Origin: Porphyra umbilicalis
Lineage: Eukaryota; Rhodophyta; Bangiophyceae; Bangiales; Bangiaceae
Length of the DNA stretch: 35,932 nt
NCBI GenBank assembly: GCA_002049455.2
Contig: KV919270.1
Location: forward strand, 1 to 35,932
Direction: 5' to 3'
The notes below the pieces were generated by a model. It ran no database searches, had not been told where the DNA came from, and saw only the letters and a list, made by a program, of their open reading frames with translations. The translations under genes were made by a program, and so were the position numbers. Positions 9,152 to 18,400 of the stretch are shown piece after piece (position 1 is the stretch's first letter; each line of letters begins with the position of its first letter).

Positions 9152-10666
9152 CAGAGGTGTGATTCAAATCATTTGTGACGCCGGGTAAAGGTGATTTAAA
9201 TCAACCCTTGATTTTTATTCGTATGACGTGATTTTTATTGATTTAAATCATCGGGCATGATTTAAATCATTTAGGCTCGTTATGCATGAATATAAGTACA
9301 TGTACCGCGTGATAAGGCCTGATGAGGACCACTAACGCTGGTGTTTTCCTTCGTGTCGCGTGTGGTGGGCGTCACCGACTGGGCGGCCGTCGACAAGTCG
9401 GGTGGGGAAGCGAGCGGCAAGGGATGGAGATGGCGACGGGGTGCCGGGGGGGGGTCCGCCGCCGCCCTACCCGGCGATCACCGCCGCGGCGGAGGTGACC
9501 GCCGCCACCGCCGCCGCCGCCGCCGCCGCGGCGAACCTGTCGGGACCGCCCGTGACGGCGGTGTGGGTCGCCCTCGGCACCACGATGACGAGGGAGCGCG
9601 CGGGAGTTTCCGAGGCTGCCGCTGTCGACGGCGGCACCATGGCCGCGTTGCTCTGCGCTCTCGCGGCCGCCGTGGCGGGCGGCGCGTCGACGGCGGTGGT
9701 CGACGCCGGCGACCGCCTCGCTACCCTCATCGCTGTCGCGTCTGCCACTGGCGCACATGCCGCCGCCAACCCGGGGGTGCGGGCGGTCTCCCAGGGGGGG
9801 TGCTGGCACTCACCGCCGTGCTCGTCGCCCTGCCCCTGCCGCCGCCCGCCGACGGCGCGGCGTCGCGCCCGCCGCCGTAGCCGCCGCCGTCGCGGCTGGT
9901 GCTCGCTGGGCCGGCAGCGGTGGCGGCCGCCCTTCGCTTCGCCACCCGTGGCAGTGAAGCCACCAAAGCCGCTGTCGACGCGCCACTCCCCGCCGACGGC
10001 GGAGGGCGGTCCGGGTTGGACGTGGTCCGGGGTACGCCGGCGGCGGCCGGCGTGGCCGCGGCGGCGGCGGGCGGCGCCGCGGCGGGCGCCCGACCCGCCG
10101 CGCTCGCCACCACCGCGATGGTGTGGTCCCTCCTCACCGTCGACAACGCGTAGAAGGCCGTGGCGGGCGTGTTTTCCCACGCCCGCTGCTTGGCGTACGT
10201 TGCCTCCGCGGGCCCTCCGCCCATCGCCGTCGGTGGCGGCGGCGGCGGGGGTGAGGGCGGGAACCCTCCCCCCCGCCCCCCCCTCCTTCCCCTCCCCGTC
10301 CCGCTCGTCGCTCTCCTGCCGCCCGTCGGGACCCCCGCCTCGGATCCGCACCTGGTCACGGCGGCGCTCGCTACGCTCCGCACGGTCGCCGTCGTTGACG
10401 CGGCGTGCGCGGCGCTCATGCCTCCCATCCCCGCCGTCGCGGCGTTGCGCACCCCACCCCGCTCTGTCACTGTCACGCCGGCGGTCGGTGAGAGTTCAAC
10501 GATGACCATGACTCTCGCTAGTCGGTGCACACCCGCAGTGTCAGGTCGCATCAGTGTAAGCAGGACAATGCCCATGTGATTTAAATCATGAGACCCTCTG
10601 AGTAAATGATTTAAAACATTAAAATCAGCATGATTTAAATCAAGTAAAAATCACCTCCCATCTCTG
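9152..10666. mobile_element. Non-autonomous hAT-type element, 1515 bp
   Basis: The left end CAGAGGTGTGATTCAAATCA and the right end (minus strand CAGAGATGGGAGGTGATTTT) are imperfect inverted repeats of the form CAGAG..., as in hAT elements. Both flanks carry the identical 8-bp direct repeat GTCCAGAG (9144-9151 and 10667-10674), the hAT target-duplication length. Subterminal DNA is AT-rich, with several copies of GATTTAAATCA at 9210-9275 and 10578-10645, probably transposase-binding repeats. The interior (about 9330-10560) is very GC-rich with no hAT transposase, so the element is non-autonomous and carries foreign-looking cargo. Confidence 0.85.
9340..10570. other. GC-rich cargo inside the hAT element
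   Basis: Composition changes sharply from AT-rich ends to GC-rich interior. Plus-strand frames contain helix-like Ala/Val/Leu stretches such as TMAALLCALAAAVAGGAST and GVLALTAVLVALPLPPP, with breaks at C runs and stops. Minus-strand frames are also open. No domain is identified; the helical repeats could come from a HEAT/ARM-type gene, which is speculation. It may be captured host coding DNA. Confidence 0.4.
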
Positions 10667-10674
10667 GTCCAGAG

Positions 10675-11048
10675 CATCTCAGGGGCATGTTTGACCAATT
10701 ACGTCTTCAATTCCTCACCCGACGCGGTCATATGCAGCACGCATCCTCGTTTCCAGCTCGTCTGAAGCACAGACCCCCCGTTTCAAGCCATCTGAACGAG
10801 AAAAAAACCCTCTTTCTACATGGTTGGACCTCATAAACGCCCAACGTACGGCCATCGTGCAAAAATACATGTACGGATAGTGTGCAAGTTGACGCTTCTA
10901 ACCATGTCGGACTCAACGTACGGCGACGTCCGCCCGAGCCGTACGAGGTCTCTCCGCGTGCACCCCGCTTTTTCGCAAGTACTCCCGCAACGTGCACCAG
11001 CTCGGAAAAAAAATAGAATGGGGGCCCCTATGCGCATGTTGGATAGAA
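10675..11048. other. Spacer right of the hAT element
   Basis: About 370 bp of mixed composition with two CAACGTACGGC motifs (near 10842 and 10915). No frame shows a recognisable protein. It ends at the 20-bp arm 11049-11068. Confidence 0.4.
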
Positions 11049-11068
11049 CCCTGTCCTAAAGGCCAGGG
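11049..11068. repeat. 20-bp inverted-repeat arm, right
   Basis: CCCTGTCCTAAAGGCCAGGG is the exact reverse complement of 7399-7418 and directly abuts the GAATCACAGCC terminus at 11069, with no base between them. The abutment suggests either insertion of the 3.1-kb element exactly beside another element's end, or that this motif belongs to the outer end of the KDZ-family terminus. Confidence 0.55.
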
Positions 11069-11159
11069 GAATCACAGCCTTCGATGTACTGCAGCAGTAC
11101 ATCGAAGGCCAGATGCAGTACATCGAAGGCAGATCATCCAATGGGGTGACGTGCTCCAG

Positions 11160-12880
11160 ATTTGAATGAGGTGTGTGTTCCGGTAGCTTTCAGCCTCATA
11201 TTTGGCCGTGCATCCCTGGATGGGCGGGGTGCGAATGCACGTGTGTGGCCTCACCTTGTTGCGCCGTCTTTTTGCAGAGCTCTGGTGGCACCACCCCCCC
11301 CGCCTCCCCTGAGTGCCTCATGGCAGCTTCGACTTGGCGCGAGCCCCCGTGTTACCTCCCAGTGCGCCCCGCCGGCCTTCGCCGCTTTCTCTCCCCCGTT
11401 GCAACGTTGCCGTTGTTGGCTGCCACCGCTGCCTGCGGAAGGTGGAGGGGGTGGTGTCGCCACCGCTCCTGTGGCCCCCCCCCCTGTTCGCCCACTTTTT
11501 TTTCGGCTGGCGGGGCTCCCTCCCCTCACGCCACCAACAGCGACGCTGTCACCCCCGCCGCTGCTATCTTTGCTGGCGCCGCTGCTGCCGCCGTCCCGTC
11601 TCCTCTCCGCCCACGACCCCTGTGCATACCCCGAAGAGTTGGCGACTTGAGGGTCCGCACATCCCCAGATGGTCTTGGCATGGTGCACGGCGGGGGGGAT
11701 GCGCGGCGGGAGGGTGGGGCTGTGGGAGCGTGGGCACGAACACGGTGAAAGAGGTGTCGCTGTTGGTATTTAGTGGGGAGGTGAGGTTCTGACTGGGCAT
11801 GTTGTGGGAGCTCGGGGTAGTTGTCGTGAGTCGGTGGGTGGTTGCATCGCGAGGAAGCAAAACGGCTCAGGACAGACCCCCCTCTGTCGCCACTTCCAGA
11901 CCACTGTATTCGGAGGCGATCGCTGACACTGCTGAATCCAGTGGATCAGACGTCCGTCGGATTACACTGCACAATCCAGTGGATTCCCCAGATGCGCTTC
12001 ACTACACGTCTACAGCGGCTCCCATAGTTTTTTCCAAGAAAAAAAGCCGTTACACATCTCGCACAAGGTCGTGTGTCCTTTCTGACGAGTTGTGAAAAGA
12101 ACAGAAACCGTCAGGTAGTCTTCTTCACGTGTTCCTTCCTTTCTGCCGTGTTGCCCTGTATCCAGGTGCATGGAGGACTTCTGGGCCAAACAGGAGCAAA
12201 ACACAACTTTCTTGGAGAGGGTTGTGAGTGGACCTTTTAAGGGCGCTGGTGACGGCAATGTAGGTTGTTTTCATCAGATGCACATCCTTCTTACCTTTTC
12301 TGCCCTCCAAAGGCGACAGTGACCAGAAACAGGCATCACTTCCCCAGCCTGCCATATCCACCTACACGCCAGCTTCTTTAGGGTACTGGGATGTGCGTGT
12401 TCTAAACCCTCAGTATAGCCCAAAAGATGGAACTGGAGCAGCCACAGGAAGCCTAAAGGACTATCTCTGTGACGGACTGTCCCCAGACCTCCCAATCGAC
12501 GTGCGCGAGCTGCCTATGGAGGTCCCAGGGTACCAAAGCACCCTGAGTCACTCCCAAAGTAGCCAAGCGCATGCGTTTATGGTACACCGCCCCCCCATGG
12601 GTAGTGTACTGCCATTGAGCACCAGCTCCTGCCGGCAACACATAGCCACAGACAAGAGAGTCAAAAACACAACTACGAGAAGAGCGTGTGCACATCGATT
12701 TTGATAGGCAAAAAAGCACTACAGCAGCAGCCCGGGACAGGCACAAAGCGGCACAATCCCGCACCGACGAGATCACCCCCCCCAGCAAGCCCTGACCACC
12801 ACGCAGGAGCCCACGCCCGCCCCAGCCCGGGGGCAGCGGTAGGGGGGAGGGGCATCCGGGGACGGCGCCAGCTGCGGCGG
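11160..12880. other. Interior of the 3.1-kb element, no recognised gene
   Basis: A minus-strand frame (11688-11251) with Ser/Gly/Lys-rich content (ADPQVANSSGYAQGSWAERR) and a plus-strand frame at 12393-12704 (MRVLNPQYSPKDGTGAATG) are the least repetitive candidates. Neither shows a known motif or clear exon borders. The block is less GC-rich than the minisatellite that follows. Confidence 0.3.
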
Positions 12881-12884
12881 GGTC

Positions 12885-13955
12885 GGCGACAGCCGCGGGC
12901 GGTGGCTGCCGGGGGCGGCGGCAGCAAGGGGCGGCGGAAGCGGCAGGCGGGGGCGACGGCGGCGGCAGCGGCCGGGGGCGGCGGCGGCAGGCAGGGGCGG
13001 CGGGGGCAGGCGGCTGCGGCAACAGCGGCGGCCCGCGACAGCGGCGGCGGCGGCGACGGCGGCGGCGGCGGCAGCCGCCGAGGGCGGCGGCGGCGGCAGC
13101 GGCCTGGGACGCCGGCGGTGGCAGTGGCCGGGGGCGGCGACAGCAGCCGGGGGGAGCTGCGGCGGCGGCTGCAGCGGCCCGGGGCGGCGGCAGCGGCAGC
13201 AGCCGGGGGCGTCGGCGGCGGCAGTGGCCGGGGGCGGCGGCGGCAGCGGCCGGGGGCGTCGACGACGGCTGTGGCCTGGGGCGACGGCGGTGGCAGTGGC
13301 CGTCGGCGACGGCAGCAGCCAGGGGCGGCGGCGGCGGCGGCAGGCAGGGGCGGCGGCGGTAGGCGGATGCGGCAAAAGCGGCCCTGGGCGGTGGCAGCGG
13401 CAGCGGCCTGGGGCGGCGGCGACGGCAGGCGGGGGCGACGGCGGCTGCGGTAACAGCGGCGGCCGGCCACGGCGGTGGCGGCGGCGGCAGCGGCGGCCAG
13501 GGGCGGCCGCGGCCGGGGGCGGCGGCGGCGGCAGGCGGGGACGACGGCGGCAGCAGCAGCCGGGGGAGGCGGCGGCGGCAGGCGGCGGCGGAGGCAGCGG
13601 TTGGGGGTGGCGGAGGCGGCGGCGGCGGCAGCCGCTGGGGGCGGCGGCGGCGGCAGCAGCCTGGGGTGGCGGCGGTGGCAGTGGCCGGGGGAGGCGACAG
13701 CAGCCGGGGGCGGCGGCGGCGGCGTCAGGCAGGGGCGGCGGCGGCGGGCGGCTGCGGCAACAGCGACGGCCGGAGACGGCGGCGACGGCGGCGGCAGCGG
13801 CGGCCGGGGGCGGCGGCGGCGGCAGCTGCAGCGGCCCGGGGCGGCGGCAGCGGCAGCGGCCGGCGGCGTCGTCGGCGGCAGTGGCTGGGGGCGCGGCGGC
13901 AGCGGCTGGTGGCAGCGTCGGGCGCCGCTGGGCGAGGGGCGGGGTTGACGGCGTG
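12885..13955. repeat. Extreme GGC-rich minisatellite
   Basis: Roughly 1.07 kb of degenerate repeats of GGCGGCGGCAGCGGCC and GGGGGCGGCGGCGGCAG, period about 27-33 bp. With almost no A or T, most frames lack stops, giving long Pro/Ala/Arg or Gly frames on both strands that are compositional artefacts. The G-rich strand is plus and is full of possible G-quadruplex tracts. Confidence 0.85.
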
Positions 13956-14063
13956 GTCGTGGGGGCGTGCATGTGGGGTGCTGCAATGGGCTGTGTGTCG
14001 GGCGATACAGTACGTTGCAGCGGCTGCGACATCTTATGTTTTGGCGGCAGGCTACTATATTTT

Positions 14064-14314
14064 GCTGACAGCGCTGTCGGCTGATGAGTGGCGATATCTG
14101 ATTGGTGCATATGCCTTCGATCCGCTGCAGGTTGCCTTCGATCCGCTGCAGCAGCAGATCGAAGGCTGTGATTACCCTTTAGTTGCCCCCCCGGCAACTA
14201 GGGTAATCACAGCCTTCGATCTACTGCTGCAGCGGATCGAAGGCAACCTGCAGCGGATCGAAGGCATATGCACCAATCAGATACCGTCGCTCATCAACCG
14301 ACAGAACTGTCAGC
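14064..14314. repeat. Head-to-head palindrome of two transposon ends
   Basis: Arms 14064-14177 and 14201-14314 (114 bp each, about 7 mismatches, no gaps) flank a 23-bp spacer, itself partly palindromic (AGTTGCC...GGCAACT). Each arm is a complete terminal repeat: GGGTAATCACAGCC, three CTGCAG...ATCGAAGG motifs, CATATGCACCAATCAG. The terminal faces point at one another. Confidence 0.93.
14202..14280 (+). repeat. Left terminal inverted repeat of the large element
   Basis: Contains CCTTCGATCTACTGC, then two direct copies of CTGCAGCGGATCGAAGG, then ATGCACCAATCAG. The three iterated motifs, one inverted and two direct, are probable transposase-binding sites. Confidence 0.88.
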
Positions 14315-14389
14315 ATTGCGATGTGGCCCGCCATGGCTGGCACATGCTGTCGCAGCAGCTGCAACGTATCGGCCCCACACCGCAGGCGG

Positions 14390-15300
14390 AGCAGCTCCCC
14401 AGCCGTCGTTTCCCGCCGTCCCCGTCGCCCACCCGACAGCCCGCGCTGGCGCCCCCGCTCGCCACGACCGCGCTACCACGCTCCGCCCCCCCCCCCGCCC
14501 CCCCCCCGCTGGGCCATTGCCCGCCTACTGGGCACCGCTGTCCTGCGGCCGCCCCCCCCCCCCGATCTACCTGTCATTGCTCCCTGTCCTCTCCGTCGCC
14601 CGCCTGCCCACGGTGCCCGCCGCGCTGCCGGCCACGCTCACCTCGACCGCTCCGTGCTCACCCCTGCCGCGCCACCCCCCCCCCCCCCCCGCCGGGCTTT
14701 TGCCCGCCGACTGGGCGCCGCCGTCCTGTGGCGGCCCTCACCCCCGGGCTACCTGTCAGCACGTCTCGCCGTCCCCGACATCCGCCCGCCCGCGCTACCC
14801 GCCACGCTCGGCCCCCCGCCCGCCCTCCCCCGCCGGGCTGTTGCTCTCCGACTCGGCGCCGCTGTACTGCGGCCGCCCCCCGCCCCCTGGTCTAACCGGC
14901 ATTGCACCTCGTCCTCTTCGTCGCCTGCCCGCCCACGGTGCCCGCCACGCTGCAGGCCTTGCTCACCTCGACCGCTCCGTGCTCACCCCTGCCGCCCCAC
15001 CCCCCCCCCCCCCCCGCCGGGCCTTTGCCCGCCGACTGGGCGCCGCCGTCCTGTGGCCGCCGTCACCCCCGGGCTACCTGTCGGCGCGTCTCGCCGTCCC
15101 CGCCGTCCGCCCGCCCGCGCTGCCCACCGCGCTGCGCCGTACTGCCTACTACTTGTCGTTTCTCCCCTTCTTCCTGGTCGTCCGCCCGCCCGTGGTTCCT
15201 GGCGCCCTGCCGGCTGCGCTCGCCGCGCCTGCGCAGCGCCCTCGTACCGCAGCGTTGTTGGGGCCGCCCTGTGTTACCTGTCGGTGCTATCCGCCACCCC
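14390..15300. repeat. 325-bp direct repeats in the transposase 5' leader
   Basis: The block GCTCACCTCGACCGCTCCGT, with the Pro-coding C run and CCGACTGGGCGCCGCCGTCC that follow, occurs at 14636 and again at 14961, 325 bp apart. Shorter half-units (ACTGGGC...CTGCGGCCGCC) recur between them. The region is C-rich, with runs up to about 18 C. It reads openly in several frames and is probably the 5' leader rather than coding. Confidence 0.65.
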
Positions 15301-15407
15301 CGACATCAACCAGCAAGCCCTGGCGGCCACGCTGCCTGTCGCATTTGCCGCGCGTTGCCGTGCCGTTGCCGTGCTTGCCTTGTTTTCGGCGGACGGCTCT
15401 CGTCCGT

Positions 15408-18400
15408 ATGTCTCGTGCGCCGCTTGACGAGCTGGACTCGTCGGACGACGGCGAGCCACTTTTAGTAGCGTCCGCGCCGCACTCCTCGGACGGCACCCCG
15501 CTCTCGGGGAGCGTTCCGTCTGTAGAAATCTGGGCGGGTGGCAGCTCAGCCTGCTCTGCTCCCAAAAGTGTGGCTGCTCCCCAGGATGACGGCCTGTTTC
15601 CAGTTGGAGGCGTAGACGACGGTAGTGGCGGCGGCGGCGGCGGCGGCGGCGTCGACGGCGACGTCGACGGTAACGGCGGCGGCGGCGTCGGCGGCGGTGA
15701 CGGCGACGGCGGCGGCGGCGTCGACGGCAGTGGCGGCGACGGCGGCGGCGTCGGCGGCGACGGCGGCGCCGTCGACGGCAACGGCGTCGGCGTCAACGTT
15801 GGCGGCGGCGACGGCGGCCGCGACGGCGGCCGCGACGGCGGCGGTGGCGGCGGCATTGCCAACAACGTGCCAGCTCTTGGTGCTCCGTCCGCTTCCAACC
15901 CTCGCTCGCGTCAGCGCTTCCAACAAGCTCGTCCTGGGCCACGTCATGGCATGGGTGGGCGAAAGAAAGGCACAGGTATGCGTACTAAGGAGAACTTTGG
16001 ACGGGGACTGCGCCGTGCGTTGGGGTCTTTCCTATCGGCCACCCCAATCGATACCCTCGCGTCCGAGTGTGGTGTCTCCCACGCTGCTGCAGAGGAGGCC
16101 GTCGCCTTGCTGCTGTCGTGGTCCGAGGTGGAGGGCAGGGAGCAGGTTTGGCTGGTGGGTGGCGTTTTTGGAGTCGTCGCGCGGTGGGGCGAGTGGCGAC
16201 GAGACTCCCTCGGGGAGTGTGCCAGTGCCTGTGTGTGGCTCGCGGCGGATGGGAGGTGCAGGTGCACCTGTGTCGGAGCCAACGTACATCAAGACAACCA
16301 CATCCACGAGCGGCCAACCAGCTGCCAACATGCCGGCGCACTAGATGCGGCGCTGCAGGAGATTGCCTTTGCGCTGGGCGTGCCGCTACATGACGTCAAG
16401 ATTCACTTGGGCAGGAAGGCCCAGCAACCCGGAGATGAGGACGGGCAGGGCTCTGCGGGCGACCCTATGACCTTTCATGTCGTGGGAGCGCTGTACGTCG
16501 CCGTGTGTCCGTCACCGCTTGGCGTCCTGCCTGTTCCTGTGTACCTGACGCCCACGCGCTCCTCGTGCGGCTTCTGCCCAGGAGCCCGCACTAGGGTATG
16601 CTCGCACTTGAGCGTTGCGCAAGAGTGCGGGGCGCCGCAAGCTGCCCACCGAGCCTCCGCACAGAGCACAGTGCGCGGCCTGGAGGTGTCGTCGGTGTCC
16701 GAGCTGCCCATCCCCTTGCTCGACTGCGTCGCCGCTGTGAGGTTGAACGCGGACCTGTGCACGAAGGCAACTACCGGCGGGGTGTTTGTGCTGCCGGCTC
16801 CATCCTCCTGCTCCTTGTGCACGGAGCGTGGCAGGCATCATAAGGTGTCCGGCTTTTCCAAGACGGAGGGTGCAATCGCGTGCACGCGCGGCTTTTGCAA
16901 CATGGAGGTGCACTTGGCCAAGTGCTCTTCCTGCCTGCAGTGGGTGTCGCGTGACGGCCGGGAGGATCACGTGGTGCTGCTGTCTTTGGCTTCCGCCGCC
17001 ACGGTGACGTGGGTGCGTTCCATGGCGCTGCAAACATCCGAGGGCGCCGCGCTCACCACGTGTACGACGCGGTGGCTACGCGCCGTCCGCAGGGAGACAG
17101 TCGCCGGTGTCCTGCCGCGTGGCTGCCGTACCCGTGGCGGTCGCGTGCTGCGCAACCTGGTTCTCATGGGCTTGAAACTTATGGTGTCGGACATGCCTCC
17201 CGCTCTGTTCACGTGTGTGCACTGCATGGACAGCGATGGGCGGTACAAGATTGTGTCTGCCGATTCGATATGGGTTGGCTTTGGCAGCGGGTCGGACCAC
17301 GTGCGCTTTGAGCACGTATCGGCGGCCGTACCGGAGAACCGGCGGGCGGTCAAGGCCGCTTATCTCGTGCGCGGGGAGAGCGTCCGCCGCGTCATACGTG
17401 ACGTGATGAAGCCGCGCAAAGAGGTCAAGGTGCTGGCGAGGACGCTGCGCGCGTCGGAGCTCGCGGTTGGTGTCCTCCTTCCTGGCGCCCTTCCTGCCGA
17501 CCGGACCCTGGTCGCCACCCCCGCGGAAAGCGCGATCGGCGCCCTCCTGGGCACTGTGTTCAACATCGGAGATGCGGCGTCCAAGCTGCTCTCGTCCGTG
17601 AGAGCGGGGCTCGCTACGTACAAGACGCGCAGTCGCGCCGAGGCGCAGCGTCGAGCAGGAGCCGCTCAACATCTGGCGGAATTCATTGCCAAGCAGAAGG
17701 GACGGTCGACGGGAGCGACGGCGGCTGTTACGGGATCATCTCCCGCACCCCAACCAACAGCGGCGCCTACTGGCAGGGCTTCAGCGCCAACTTTACCGAC
17801 CGGTCTCTCTGCAGCGGCAGCAATGAGCGGGGCGCCGGCAGCAACGCCACCGACACGCCCACCTCTGCCTGCGGCGATGGCGACGGGGGGGGCTTCGGTG
17901 GCAACGCCGCCAACGCGTACGTCTGCATCAACACCTGCGGCTACGGGCGGGGCGTCGGCGGCAACGCCGCCAACGCGTCCGTCTGCATTTACACCTGCAG
18001 CGACGGGCGGGGCGTCGACGGCAACGCCGCCAACGCGTCCGTCTGCATCTACACCTGCAGCGACGGGCGGGGCGTCGGCGGCAACGCCGCCAACGCGTCC
18101 GTCTGCATTTCCACCTGCAACGACGGGCGGGGCGTCGGCGGCAACGCTGCCAACGCGTCCGTCTGCACCTACTCCTGCGGCGACGGGCGGGGTGTCGGCG
18201 GCAACGCCGCCAACGCGTCCGTCTGCACCTACACCTGCGGCGACGGGCGGGGCGTCGGCGGCAACGCCGCCAACGCGTCCGTCTGCATTTCCACCTGCAA
18301 CGACGGGCGGGGCGTCGGCGGCAACGCTGCCAACTCGTTTGTCTGCATCTACACCTGCAGCGACGGGCGGGGCGTCGGCGGCAACGCCGCCAACGCGTCC

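Larger units (their letters stand above)
11069..14177 (-). mobile_element. 3.1-kb non-autonomous sister element of the KDZ transposon
   Basis: The left end (11069-11150) begins GAATCACAGCCTTCGATG and carries the palindrome CCTTCGATGTACTGC-A-GCAGTACATCGAAGG plus one direct copy, the same variant as the right end of the large element (29921-29999). Its right end (14064-14177) is the other variant and matches the left end of the large element at 107 of 114 positions. The two ends differ in type as in the large element, but in reverse order, so this copy is inverted relative to its neighbour. It lacks a transposase. The interior holds unidentified frames (11160-12700) and an extreme GGC minisatellite. 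No clear target duplication was found. Confidence 0.65.

Noticed and set aside
12673..14197. Several frames over 400 codons in the GGC minisatellite on both strands
   Set aside because: The repeat has almost no A or T, so stops cannot occur. The frames contain only Pro/Ala/Arg or Gly and no conserved motif.
14268..15407. The N-terminal 380 residues of the longest transposase frame as true protein
   Set aside because: The first ATG lies inside the terminal repeat and the segment is C-rich repeat, open in several frames. The ATG at 15408 begins sequence of ordinary complexity. An upstream exon cannot be excluded.
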